A stretch of DNA of 64,000 nucleotides from RYN-133 sp963785425 (GTDB taxonomy: Bacteria; Actinomycetota; Actinomycetes; Mycobacteriales; Jatrophihabitantaceae), in the NCBI GenBank assembly GCA_963785425.1, contig CAWAVG010000003.1:504642-568641 (forward strand), given 5' to 3'. This document shows, one piece after another, positions 44,698-53,683 of this stretch (its first letter is position 1; each line of letters opens with the position of its first letter). The notes beneath the pieces are model-generated. The model was not told the origin of the DNA, made no database searches, and saw nothing but the letters and a program-made list of their open reading frames with translations. The translations under genes were made by a program, and so were the position numbers.

Positions 44698-46208
44698 GAT
44701 TGGGCAATCTGCCTGAGCCGGCTCTGGAAATCCTCTGTGCCGTCAGCGGGCAGCCAGATGGTGAACGCCGTGCGGCCCGGTCGGCTGTCGACCGTGATCG
44801 TTCCCCGGTGCGCCGCAACGATGGCGTCGACGATGGCGAGGCCGAGGCCGCTGCTGCCGGTGGTCGGCGAGCGGTGCTCGTCGCCGCGCACGAAGCGCTC
44901 GAAGATGTCGGGAAGCACTGACTCCGGAATGCCCGGCCCGTCGTCGGTCACCGTCACGATCGCTCCCGCGCTGCCGCCGGTCCGGACGCCGACGACGACG
45001 GTCGTCCCGTCGGGGGTGTGCAGTCGGGCATTGGCCAACAGGTTGGCGATCACCTGGTGCAGGCCGTGCGGGTCACCGCTCACCGTCACCGGTTCGTCGG
45101 GCAACTCGAGCTGCCACCGGTGGCCCGCCGCGGCCACGCGTGAGTCGCTCACCGCGTCGATCGCCAGGCGAGTCAGGTCGACGTCCTCCCGCAGCAGCGG
45201 GCGCCCGGAGTTGAGTCTGGTGAGCAGCAGCAGGTCGTCGACGAGGTGCCCTGTACGAGTGGATTCGTCGACGATGCGCTGCAGCGAGTGGGCCACGTCG
45301 TCCGGCAGCAGGTCGCGTCCCTCGTCGGCAGCAAGTTCTGCGTGGGCCCGGATCACCGAGATCGGAGTCCGCAGTTCGTGACTCGCGTCGCCGATGAACC
45401 GGCGCAGTCGCTCCTCGCTGGCCTGGCGCTGCTGGAGAGAGTCCTCGACATGCTCGAGCATGTGGTTGAACGCGTCGGTGAGCCGGCCGATCTCGGTCCG
45501 CTCGTCGGAGTCGGGCACGCGGTCGGGCAGTGACACCGCTCCCCCGGACAGCGGCAGCTCCGCGACGCGGGACGCGGTGTCGGCCACCCGGTTGAGCGGT
45601 CGCAACGCGAATCGGACGAGCACCGCGCCGCCGATGCCGACCACGACGAGCGCGATCGCGTACACGATCGTCTCGATGAGCACGAGGCGGTTGATCGTGT
45701 CGTCGACGGGATGGGTCGGCAGGCCCGTGACGAGCAGATCGCCGTCGTCGCCGGCGGTTGCAAGCACCCGGTAGTCGCCGATGTGCTCGAGATGCACGGT
45801 GCTGGGCGACGAACTGGCCCGCAATCTGCTCAGCGTCGCGAGCGCGGGCGCGTTGTCGGTGATCGAGCGCCCCGGTCGGTCGTCGCTGTCGTGCCCGACG
45901 ATGGCGGCTGCCGTCACCTTCCCGTCCACGACACGTGCGCCGAGCGTTCCCTCGGCCTGGCCGCTGACGGCGCCGAACCGATTGTTCGGGTTGTCCTGGT
46001 CATGGTCACGGGGATGTTCGAGCGAGAGCGTGTAACGGTCGCCGGCCGCGCGCAGCTGCTGGTCGAGCCGGTCCATGAGGAAGCCGTGCAACGCGATGGT
46101 CGTGCCGATCGCGACCAGCACGAAGGCGAACGTCAGCAGTGCGACGAGCACCGCCACGAGCTTCGTGCGCAGCGGGAAGGCGAACCGCCGGCGGGCCGAC
46201 GAGGTCAC
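44694..46208 (-). CDS. Sensor histidine kinase
   Basis: 504 aa. Two transmembrane helices (about 15-37 and 165-190) flank an extracytoplasmic sensor loop; then HAMP (RPLNRVADTASRVAELPLSGG), HisKA with the phospho-His in GDASHELRTPISVIRAHAELAAD, and HATPase (NLLANARLHTPDGT, VTDDGPGIPESVLPDIFERFVRGDE, GSSGLGLAIVDAIVAAH). It starts five bases after the response-regulator stop. Confidence 0.9.
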   Translation of the reverse strand: MTSSARRRFAFPLRTKLVAVLVALLTFAFVLVAIGTTIALHGFLMDRLDQQLRAAGDRYTLSLEHPRDHDQDNPNNRFGAVSGQAEGTLGARVVDGKVTAAAIVGHDSDDRPGRSITDNAPALATLSRLRASSSPSTVHLEHIGDYRVLATAGDDGDLLVTGLPTHPVDDTINRLVLIETIVYAIALVVVGIGGAVLVRFALRPLNRVADTASRVAELPLSGGAVSLPDRVPDSDERTEIGRLTDAFNHMLEHVEDSLQQRQASEERLRRFIGDASHELRTPISVIRAHAELAADEGRDLLPDDVAHSLQRIVDESTRTGHLVDDLLLLTRLNSGRPLLREDVDLTRLAIDAVSDSRVAAAGHRWQLELPDEPVTVSGDPHGLHQVIANLLANARLHTPDGTTVVVGVRTGGSAGAIVTVTDDGPGIPESVLPDIFERFVRGDEHRSPTTGSSGLGLAIVDAIVAAHRGTITVDSRPGRTAFTIWLPADGTEDFQSRLRQIAQS

Positions 46209-46213
46209 GGCGC

Positions 46214-46945
46214 TCAGCCACCACCCGCGGGCTTGAGCACGTATCCCACGCTGCGCACCGTATGGATCATCGGCGACCTGTCACGGTCGATCTTCTTGCG
46301 GAGGTAGCTGATGTACAGCTCGACGACATGCGCGTTACCGCCGAAGTCGTAGTCCCACACGCGGTCGAGGATCTGCGCCTTCGACAGAACTCTGCGGGGA
46401 TTCAGCATGAGGTAGCGCAGCAGGTCGAACTCGGTGGCCGTGAGCTCGATCAGCTCGCCGCCGCGCCGCACCTCGCGGGCGTCCTCGTCCATGGCGAGGT
46501 CGCCGACCGCGATCGTGTTGCCGTCGACATGGTGTGCCAGGCCGGCGCGGCGAGCCAAACCACGGAGCCGGGCAAGGACCTCTTCCATGCTGAACGGCTT
46601 GGTCACGTAGTCGTCGGCGCCGGCCGTGATCCCGGCGATCCGGTCCTCGACCGCATCGCGCGCGGTCAGGAAGAGCACGCAAACCGACGGGTTGAGCGTG
46701 CGCATCCGCCGGAGCACCTCGAAGCCGGCGATGTCGGGGAGGTTGATGTCCAGGACGACCACGTCGGGTTGGAACGACTCGGCGAGCTCCATCGCGGTAC
46801 GGCCGTCGTGGGCGCTGCGCGACTGCCACCCGCCGCGCAGCAACATGTTGGTCAGTACGTCGGCGAGGTCGGCCTCGTCGTCGACGACGAGGGCGCGCAG
46901 CGCAGTGCCGTCCGCACGCACCGGAGCGCTCGGCAGAGTCGTCAC
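46214..46945 (-). CDS. OmpR-family response regulator
   Basis: 243 aa. Receiver domain with VVDDEADLADVLTNML, phospho-acceptor Asp in DVVVLDINLPD, FLTARD and the conserved Lys in YVTKPFSMEEV; winged-helix output with LTATEFDLLRYLMLNPRRVLSKAQILDRVWDYDFGGNAHVVELYISYLRKKID. GTG 46945 is selected; longer frames enter the divergent promoter. Partner of the kinase; the divergent electron-transfer genes across the 139-base gap are likely targets. Confidence 0.9.
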   Translation of the reverse strand: MTTLPSAPVRADGTALRALVVDDEADLADVLTNMLLRGGWQSRSAHDGRTAMELAESFQPDVVVLDINLPDIAGFEVLRRMRTLNPSVCVLFLTARDAVEDRIAGITAGADDYVTKPFSMEEVLARLRGLARRAGLAHHVDGNTIAVGDLAMDEDAREVRRGGELIELTATEFDLLRYLMLNPRRVLSKAQILDRVWDYDFGGNAHVVELYISYLRKKIDRDRSPMIHTVRSVGYVLKPAGGG

Positions 46946-47084
46946 CCCGCCATCATCCGGGACGGCCGCAGACTGGAAGCTCTGAGTTCCCTCTGTACTC
47001 GCGCTGACCCGGCTCAGCCCGTCTCTGGCCGAGCACACAGTTCGGTGAGACGAAATCGAGAAGGTCGCCGCCGATGCTGGCGGG

Positions 47085-48461
47085 GTGACGACGTTGCGCC
47101 GCCCCGCGACCGCGCCGAGCGCGCCGCCCGTGCGGACACCGGCGCCGACCACCCCCGTGGCGGGGTCGATCGTGCTGGGCGGCATCTGCATCGGCACCGT
47201 ACTCGTGCTCGCCCTGTGGCTGCAGGACGCCACAACCGTGACCGGGCCGGCCGGTTGGCTCACCGGCGCGGGCCGGATCACCGGGCTGCTCGCCGGCTAC
47301 GCCGTCGTCGTGCAACTCGGGTTGATGGCGCGGGTCCCGTGGCTCGAGCACCACGTCGGCACCGACCGGCTCGCCCGCTGGCACGCGTCCGGCGGCCGGT
47401 ACACGGTGTGCCTGGCGATCGCGCACACCGTGCTGATCATCTGGGGCTACGCGGTCGCCGCCCATGCCGGCGTGGTGGGCGAGACCGGCACGCTGCTGAC
47501 CTCCTACCCCGACGTGCTGATGGCGACCGTCGCCCTCGGTCTGCTCGTCCTGGTCGGAGTGGTCAGCGCCCGCGCGGCGCGGCGGCGCCTGTCGTACGAG
47601 ACCTGGCACTTCGTCCACCTCTACACGTATCTGGCCATCGCACTCGCCTTCGCCCACCAGTTCGCCACCGGTGCCGACTTCACCGACCGCCGGGTGCGCG
47701 TGCTGTGGGCTGCCCTGTATGTCGTCGTCGCGGGCCTGCTGTTCTGGTACCGGGTGTACGTGCCGCTGCGCGCCGCCTTCCGGCACCGGCTGCGCGTCTC
47801 GCGGGTCGTGCGCGAGAGCCGCGACGTCGTCTCGATCTACGTCACCGGACGCCGCCTCGACCGGCTCGGTGCGGTGGCCGGGCAGTTCTTCCGTTGGCGG
47901 TTCCTCACCCGCGACCTGTGGTGGGCAGCAAACCCGTACTCGTTGTCGGCCGCCCCGGCACAGGGCGTCCTGCGGATCACGGTCAAGATCGCCGGACGGC
48001 ACAGCGCGGCGTTGCGCAAGCTACGACCGGGAACGCGGGTACTCGCCGAAGGGCCCTACGGTTCGTTCACCGCCGCCCGTCGGCGCCGGCGTCGGGTCGT
48101 GCTGGTCGGCGCAGGCATCGGCGTCACTCCTCTGCGCGCCTTGTTCGAGTCGATGCCGGGAGACCCCGGCGAGCTCACCCTGGTCTATCGCGCCTCCAGC
48201 GCGGACGATCTCGTGTTCCGGCACGAGATCGACACGATCGCGGCCGCGCGGGGCGCGAACGTGCACTACGTCGTCGGACGCCGCCACCAGGGCCGCATCG
48301 ATCCTCTGAGTGCCGTCGGGTTGTCGCAGTTGATCCCGCGGCTGCGCGACGCCGACATCTACCTGTGCGGCCCCGACCAACTCAACACGCAACTGCGCGC
48401 GGGCCTGCGCAAGCTGGGCGTCCCCGCCCGCCACATCCATTCCGAATCGTTCGCCTTCTGA
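47085..48461 (+). CDS. Ferric-reductase-like transmembrane/ferredoxin-reductase fusion
   Basis: 458 aa. Residues 25-215 hold six helices of the ferric-reductase (FRD/NOX) membrane domain with haem-type His in GGRYTVCLAIAHTVL and SYETWHFVHLYTYLAIALAFAHQF. Residues 225-458 are an FAD/NAD(P)H reductase: PYSLSAAPAQG (FAD), AEGPYGSFTAAR, LVGAGIGVTPLRALFES (NAD), YLCGPDQLN. It would move electrons from cytosolic NAD(P)H across the membrane. First gene of an operon with the FMN-binding protein and ApbE. Confidence 0.88.
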   Translation: MTTLRRPATAPSAPPVRTPAPTTPVAGSIVLGGICIGTVLVLALWLQDATTVTGPAGWLTGAGRITGLLAGYAVVVQLGLMARVPWLEHHVGTDRLARWHASGGRYTVCLAIAHTVLIIWGYAVAAHAGVVGETGTLLTSYPDVLMATVALGLLVLVGVVSARAARRRLSYETWHFVHLYTYLAIALAFAHQFATGADFTDRRVRVLWAALYVVVAGLLFWYRVYVPLRAAFRHRLRVSRVVRESRDVVSIYVTGRRLDRLGAVAGQFFRWRFLTRDLWWAANPYSLSAAPAQGVLRITVKIAGRHSAALRKLRPGTRVLAEGPYGSFTAARRRRRRVVLVGAGIGVTPLRALFESMPGDPGELTLVYRASSADDLVFRHEIDTIAAARGANVHYVVGRRHQGRIDPLSAVGLSQLIPRLRDADIYLCGPDQLNTQLRAGLRKLGVPARHIHSESFAF

Positions 48462-48474
48462 CCAGGAGCCTGCA

Positions 48475-48966
48475 GTGAAACGCGTCCTCTTGTCGATCCT
48501 CGGCACCGTCGTCGGCCTGGTCGCCCTGCTCGACTTCAAGAGCCACCAGCGGCCGATCGCGCTCGCCGTCGGGGTCACACCGCCGTCGCCGCAGCCGAAA
48601 ACCGCGACCCGCACACCGCAACCCTCGACGAAGGGCAAGGGCCGCACACCGACGAGCCGTACGAAGTCCGCGTCGACCGCGTCGGCGCACGGGCGTTTCG
48701 TCGGCAGCGCCGTCGATACGCAGTACGGGGTGGTGCAGGTCGCGGTGACCGTGTCCGGCGGCAGGATCACGAACGTCGCCTTCCCCCAGCTCAGCGCGTT
48801 CGACCCGCATTCGGCCGAGATCAACTCCCAGGCCGCGCCGCTGCTCGTCCAAGAGACGATGTCGGCACAGAGCGCGCACATCGACAGCATCTCCGGCGCC
48901 ACCTACACCAGCGCGGGCTACGTCCAGTCGTTGCAGAGTGCGCTCGACCGCGCGGGCCTCAAATGA
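48475..48966 (+). CDS. FMN-binding (flavinylated) extracytoplasmic protein
   Basis: 163 aa. N-terminal anchor helix (residues 3-20), a Pro/Thr/Lys-rich stalk, then an FMN-binding domain (about 75-160) with the flavinylation motif SGATYTS; Thr143 is the expected attachment residue. The carrier of covalent FMN in flavin-based electron transfer. AGGAG precedes the GTG. It overlaps apbE by four bases (ATGA). Confidence 0.88.
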   Translation: MKRVLLSILGTVVGLVALLDFKSHQRPIALAVGVTPPSPQPKTATRTPQPSTKGKGRTPTSRTKSASTASAHGRFVGSAVDTQYGVVQVAVTVSGGRITNVAFPQLSAFDPHSAEINSQAAPLLVQETMSAQSAHIDSISGATYTSAGYVQSLQSALDRAGLK

Positions 48967-49688
48967 CACGAGCGACACCGCGCCGCGTCGAACACTGCAT
49001 GGGGACGGTGTTCTCGTTCGATGTCCGAGCGCCGGGCGTGCCACAGGCGGCGCTCGACGCGGTGATCGCCTGGTTGCACGAGATGGACGCCACGTTCTCG
49101 ACCTATCGCCTGGACAGCTGGATCAACCGCCTCGATCGCGGCGAGGTCGACCTTGCCGAGTGTCCCGCTGTCGTGGCCGAGATCCTCACCGCCTGCGAGA
49201 GGTTACGAAGTGAGACCGACGGCTTGTTCGACCACTACGCGGCCGGCCGCCTCGACCCGTCGGGTTACGTCAAGGGCTGGGCGATCGAGCAGGCCAGCGA
49301 CCGCCTGGAAGCCGCTGGCTCGCTCAACCACTGCGTCAACGGCGGCGGCGACGTGCAATGCGTCGGCAGGCCCGCACCCGACCGCGACTGGCGCGTCGGC
49401 ATCGTGCATCCGCTGCGTCCGGACCACACCGTCGCGACGTCGTCCGGGCAACGCCTCGCCGTCGCGACGTCGGGTTCGGCGGAGCGCGGTCTGCACATCA
49501 TCGATCCGTTCACCGGCAGCGCCGTCGACGCCTGGGCAAGTGTCAGTGTGATCGGCTCACGCATCAGTTACGTCGACACGATGGCGACCGCGGCGGCTGC
49601 CGCCGGCACCGAGGCGGGAAGGTGGCTCGCTGCGCGTGACCTGCCAGCCGTGCTCGTCGACCGCGCCGGCTCGGCCATCACCGTGTGA
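48963..49688 (+). CDS. apbE: FAD:protein FMN transferase (ApbE)
   Basis: 241 aa. Transfers FMN from FAD to a Thr of the FMN-binding partner. Landmarks: MGTVFSFDVRA, FSTYRLDSWINRLDRGE, GYVKGWAIEQASD, NGGGDVQCVG, SGSAERGLHIIDPFTGSAV and VDTMATAAAAAG (metal Asp/Thr). A short actinobacterial form. No signal peptide is apparent, so it would act in the cytoplasm or with the nascent partner. Gene order and overlap make the preceding protein its likely substrate. Confidence 0.9.
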   Translation: MTRATPRRVEHCMGTVFSFDVRAPGVPQAALDAVIAWLHEMDATFSTYRLDSWINRLDRGEVDLAECPAVVAEILTACERLRSETDGLFDHYAAGRLDPSGYVKGWAIEQASDRLEAAGSLNHCVNGGGDVQCVGRPAPDRDWRVGIVHPLRPDHTVATSSGQRLAVATSGSAERGLHIIDPFTGSAVDAWASVSVIGSRISYVDTMATAAAAAGTEAGRWLAARDLPAVLVDRAGSAITV

Positions 49689-49798
49689 GCGCCGGGTCAC
49701 CCGTCGTGCAGCACCGCCGCGCCGCCGGCGCCAGGAACTCCTCGCCGTCGGTACGCGTGTTTGCGGTGACGGTGTCAGCTCTCAGCCACGTGTCCCGC

Positions 49799-50569
49799 CT
49801 AGGCTCCGCGCACGCGCACCGAAAGGCACGTGACGCACCCTTCGAGCTTCTGGAACTCCCCGATGTCGACACAGACGAGGTCATAGCCGAGACCGGCGAT
49901 CAGCGTTGCCGATTCCGGGCAGTCGTCGGCGAGCAGTACCCGGTTGTCGTCGAGTACCACCACGTGAGCGCCCGACTCTTCCGGCACGGGCAGGAACCGC
50001 TCGAACAGCGAGGGCACGTCGACCAGTGGCGGGTAGCCGATGACCGTCCCGTCGGGCAACGCGGTGACCGCCGACTTCAGATGCAGGACGCTGCGGACGG
50101 GCACGGCGACCACACGTGCGCCGAGCGGGGTGAGGATCTTGCGTAGCTGGGCGATGCCCGCTGCATTCGTGCGTCCGCCGTTGGCGACGTAGACCGTGTC
50201 GCCGACCTTGAGCACGTCGCCGCCGTCCAAGGTTCCGGGTGCGGCGATGTGGCTGAGGCTCAGGCCGAGCGACTCGACGGTCTTCTCGACGTCGCGTGTC
50301 TCGCTTCGTCGCGATGCCGCGCCGGGGCGGCTGATCACCGCGATGTCCCGGTAGACCACGACTGCGTCCTCGACGAAGACCGCGTCCGGGCAGTCGTCAG
50401 CCGCAGGCACTTCGACAGTCGGCCAACCGTGGTCGTGCAGTGCCTGCACGTATCCGTCCCATTGCTGCCGGGCGCGGCCGAGGTCGACCGGCCGTCGCTC
50501 GACATGGGTCACCAAGCCGTCGGCCAGCAACCGACCGGGACGCCGTACGAGCGCGATTCGGTCAGGCAT
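49799..50569 (-). CDS. Dimethylargininase (DDAH)-type amidinohydrolase
   Basis: 256 aa. GME-superfamily propeller: VRRPGRLLADGLVTHVERRPVDLGRARQQWDGY, VFVEDAVVVYRDIAVISRPGAASRRSE, TLDGGDVLKVGDTVYV, the catalytic His in VRSVLHLKSAVTAL and the nucleophilic Cys in EFQKLEGCVTCLSVRVR. Hydrolyses methylated arginines to citrulline. The ATG overlaps the kinase gene by eight bases. Confidence 0.85.
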   Translation of the reverse strand: MPDRIALVRRPGRLLADGLVTHVERRPVDLGRARQQWDGYVQALHDHGWPTVEVPAADDCPDAVFVEDAVVVYRDIAVISRPGAASRRSETRDVEKTVESLGLSLSHIAAPGTLDGGDVLKVGDTVYVANGGRTNAAGIAQLRKILTPLGARVVAVPVRSVLHLKSAVTALPDGTVIGYPPLVDVPSLFERFLPVPEESGAHVVVLDDNRVLLADDCPESATLIAGLGYDLVCVDIGEFQKLEGCVTCLSVRVRGA

Positions 50570-51107
50570 CGGCGCCGGCCTCGACGTCGTCAGTCGGTGT
50601 GTCCGCGGAGGCAAGGATGCGGGCGACGCTGCGTAACGCGTCCAGTGGCGAACCGCTCGTGTCGAGCGGTATGGCGGTGGGCCATACCTCGCGCTGTTCG
50701 GCGAGCATCAGCGCCACTGCGCCGCTGACCTGTGACTGCCCTCCGCCGTGCTGGAGTCGTCGCTCGGCGCGCTCGACTGCCAGCGCGCGAGGTGTCCGGC
50801 ACTCGAATTCGTACAGCACGCTCGACGTCGCCACGGCACACTCGCGTGCGAGATCACGCACCTCGGCGGTGTGCCATGTGGCATCGGCAACGACGGTCTT
50901 GCCGTCGGTCAGCGCGCGCGCCGCACGCGCAAGGAGCGCGCGGTACACGGCCTGTCGGGACTCGTCGTCGTAATGCGGCGGATCGGTCGCGATCTCGCGA
51001 CGCAGGGTGTCCGTGCTGAGGAGTACGGCCCCGAGCGTGTCGGCGAGCGCTGCAGAGACAGTGCTCTTGCCCGTACCGGGCGCGCCCCCGATGAGAAGCA
51101 ATCTCAC
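50562..51107 (-). CDS. P-loop kinase-like ATPase
   Basis: 181 aa. Walker A GGAPGTGKST, STDTLRREIATDP, VVADATWHTAEVRD and CRTPRALAVERAERRL: a zeta-toxin/gluconate-kinase-like small-molecule phosphotransferase. Substrate unknown. GTG 51107 has GGCGGA upstream; longer starts add no homology. Overlaps the dimethylargininase start. Confidence 0.75.
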   Translation of the reverse strand: MRLLLIGGAPGTGKSTVSAALADTLGAVLLSTDTLRREIATDPPHYDDESRQAVYRALLARAARALTDGKTVVADATWHTAEVRDLARECAVATSSVLYEFECRTPRALAVERAERRLQHGGGQSQVSGAVALMLAEQREVWPTAIPLDTSGSPLDALRSVARILASADTPTDDVEAGADA

Positions 51108-51208
51108 GTGATCCGCCTCGAGGTTCCGGTTCGTCTTGTGGGCAGTCGTGCACCGGGTCCTCATCCCGCCGAGGTTATCGTCCCTCCGCCGGCTCGAACG
51201 CGACCGAG

Positions 51209-51226
51209 ATCTCTGGAATCTCTGGA
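51209..51226 (+). repeat. Tandem 9-bp repeat upstream of the c-di-GMP gene
   Basis: ATCTCTGGA occurs twice in tandem, ending 15 bases before the -35-like TCAA at 51241. It is a possible activator or repressor site. Confidence 0.4.
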
Positions 51227-51240
51227 AACCCTACAAGCGC

Positions 51241-51267
51241 TCAATTCCGGTCGGGTCCAGCCGATGG
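51241..51267 (+). promoter_or_regulatory. FliA (sigma-28)-like promoter
   Basis: TCAA-N15-GCCGATGG matches the motility sigma spacing (TAAA-N15-GCCGATAA). The predicted transcript start lies a few bases before the ATG at 51275, so the mRNA would be almost leaderless, or translation may start at the in-frame ATG 51350. Confidence 0.55.
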
Positions 51268-51274
51268 GGTCAAC

Positions 51275-53683
51275 ATGGCAGTCCGTCCGTTCCCCGCCGC
51301 ACTCGGCGCGCTGGACGACATCGCCGCGCCCGGGGCTGCTGCAAAGCCGATGAAGGCGCGTGGCTCGGCAATCGTTGCCGTGGTGGGCACGGTCGCGATC
51401 ATCGGCTATTTCCTGCTCCGGGGACAGGCGGCGCACGATCTCGGCTACTCCGCAATCGGAGTCGCCAGCACCGTCGCCATGCTCGTCGCGACGCTGCGCC
51501 ACCCGCCGGCTCATCGGTGGGGCTGGCTCGCGCTCACTGCGGCCAATGCATTGTTCGTCGCCGGTGACGGCGTGTACGACATCTACGACCTGGTACTGCA
51601 CCGCGAGGCGCCGTTCCCCTCGGCGGCAGATGCGATCTACCTGGCGGGGTACCCGTTGCTGTTCATCGGCGTGGCACGGGTGACCCGGCTGCGTTCGGCG
51701 CCCGGCGCGCGCGAGGCCCGCGCCGACGCAGCGATGGTCTCGATCGGGGCGCTCGCACTGTCGTGGCAGCTACTGATGGACTCGTACGCCCACGACAACA
51801 CGCTGACCGGGTTCGGCAAGATCGTCACTCTGGGCTACCCGATCATGGACATCGCCGTGCTGTTCATCGTCGTGAGTGCGATGATGGTGCGCTCTGCGCG
51901 CCGCCCCGTCGACAGCCTGCTCGGGGTCGCCGTGGCGACGATGCTCGTCGCAGACTTCGTATACGACCTGCTTGTGCTGCATTCGGCCTACTCGTCGGGA
52001 AACATCGTCGACGCGGGATTCCTGGCGAACTACGTGCTCATGGCCGTCGCTGCAGCGCATCCGAGTTCGGCCGAGCGTCCCGCGCAGAACAACGCGGAAT
52101 CACACCGTCGCGTCTGGTTGCCGCTCGTGGCACTCGCCGCGTTCGTGTCGCCCGGAGTGGTGCTCGTGTGCACCGTCGCGCACGTCCCCGTCGACGCAGG
52201 AGTGCTCGCAGGAACGTCGGTGGCGCTGGCCGTACTTGCCGTGCTGCGTGCGACGTGGCTGTTCGGGCGGCTGCGGCACCAGGCCGCGGAGCTGACCGCT
52301 CGGGGCGAATCCCTGCAGGAGGCCTTGGAAAGGCAGCAGGCATTGGAGATCGACCTGCGCCATCAAGCCTTCCATGACAGCCTGACCGGTCTGGCCAACC
52401 GCGCGTTGCTGCACGACCGCGTCGAGCACGCGTTGGCGGCGTCGATCCGGCGTCCCGGAACGGTGGCCGTGTGCTTCTGCGACCTCGACGGTTTCAAGGC
52501 GGTCAACGACGGGTGCGGCCACCATGTCGGTGACCAGGTGCTCCTGGTGGCGAGCAAGCGCATCGCCTCCGTCGTCCGCACCGGCGACACCGTCGCCCGC
52601 CTCGGTGGCGACGAGTTCGCCGTCCTGATCGAGAACGTCGAGGACGTGGAATCCGTCACTACCCTCGCCGACCGGATCGTGTCGGTGCTGCGCGAGCCGA
52701 TGGTGCTCGATGACCATCAGATCACGCTGTCGGCGAGCGTCGGCGTCGCTTTCGCCGCGCCGACCACGTCCACCGAGCGCCTGCTCGCCGAGGCGGACGC
52801 CGCCATGTACGAGGCCAAGTCGCAGGGCAAGGACCGCGTCGCGCTGTTCGAGACGGCAATGCGCTCGCGCCTCGTCGACCGCATCACGCTGACCAACGCC
52901 TTCCAGCCGGCGCTGCGCAACAACGAGTTCTATCTGGAGTTCCAACCGCAGGTACGCCTCGTCGACGGATCGCTGGAAGGCTTCGAGGCGCTGGTGCGGT
53001 GGCGCCACCCCGAGCTCGGAACCATCGGTCCGATCCGGTTCGTCCCGCTCGCCGAGGAGACCGGATTCATCGTGCCGCTCGGCCGGTGGGTTCTCGAGCA
53101 GGCCTGCATGGAGGCTGCGCGCTGGACCGAGTGCTCCGACCCACTGTCGGTGTCGGTCAACGTCTCGGGCCGTCAGCTGCAGGACCCCAAGTTCTGCCAC
53201 GACGTGCGCACGGCGTTGCGGTTCAGCGGTCTTGCCCCGCAGCGGCTCATCCTCGAGATCACCGAGAACGTCCTGATGGTCGACCCGGCTGCCACCGCGG
53301 CGACGCTGACCGAGTTGAAGAGCCTCGGCGTCCGGATCGCGATCGACGACTTCGGCACGGGCTACTCCTCGCTCAGCTACCTGCGTCAGTTCCCCGCCGA
53401 CATCCTGAAGATCGACAAGTCGTTCATCGATCCGCTGGACGACCCGTCGAACGAGGCGCGGGCCTTCATCCAGACGATCCTGCGCCTGGCCCATGATCTG
53501 CACCTCGAGGTCACCGCCGAGGGCATCGAGCACGAAGGGCAGCGCGAGATCCTCAAGCGGATGCGCTGCCATGGCGGCCAGGGTTTCCTGATGTCGCGGC
53601 CGTTGAGCCGCAACGGCGCACGCGCGTACATCGCCGCGGCGGCGACCGCACCGGCCACGATGCGACGGCTCACCGCGCGCTGA
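51275..53683 (+). CDS. GGDEF-EAL cyclic-di-GMP enzyme with membrane sensor
   Basis: 802 aa. Residues about 26-310 contain nine hydrophobic helices (sensor/anchor); then GGDEF (444-448, intact LGGDEFAVL) and EAL (571-573 in GFEALVRWRHPELG) with the downstream NVSGRQLQD, EITENVLM, DDFGTGYSSLSYLRQFPADILKIDKSFI and EGIEHEGQ motifs intact. Both synthesis and hydrolysis of c-di-GMP are possible. A FliA-like promoter precedes it. The 3' end overlaps the convergent MFS gene by 14 bases. Confidence 0.92.
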   Translation: MAVRPFPAALGALDDIAAPGAAAKPMKARGSAIVAVVGTVAIIGYFLLRGQAAHDLGYSAIGVASTVAMLVATLRHPPAHRWGWLALTAANALFVAGDGVYDIYDLVLHREAPFPSAADAIYLAGYPLLFIGVARVTRLRSAPGAREARADAAMVSIGALALSWQLLMDSYAHDNTLTGFGKIVTLGYPIMDIAVLFIVVSAMMVRSARRPVDSLLGVAVATMLVADFVYDLLVLHSAYSSGNIVDAGFLANYVLMAVAAAHPSSAERPAQNNAESHRRVWLPLVALAAFVSPGVVLVCTVAHVPVDAGVLAGTSVALAVLAVLRATWLFGRLRHQAAELTARGESLQEALERQQALEIDLRHQAFHDSLTGLANRALLHDRVEHALAASIRRPGTVAVCFCDLDGFKAVNDGCGHHVGDQVLLVASKRIASVVRTGDTVARLGGDEFAVLIENVEDVESVTTLADRIVSVLREPMVLDDHQITLSASVGVAFAAPTTSTERLLAEADAAMYEAKSQGKDRVALFETAMRSRLVDRITLTNAFQPALRNNEFYLEFQPQVRLVDGSLEGFEALVRWRHPELGTIGPIRFVPLAEETGFIVPLGRWVLEQACMEAARWTECSDPLSVSVNVSGRQLQDPKFCHDVRTALRFSGLAPQRLILEITENVLMVDPAATAATLTELKSLGVRIAIDDFGTGYSSLSYLRQFPADILKIDKSFIDPLDDPSNEARAFIQTILRLAHDLHLEVTAEGIEHEGQREILKRMRCHGGQGFLMSRPLSRNGARAYIAAAATAPATMRRLTAR

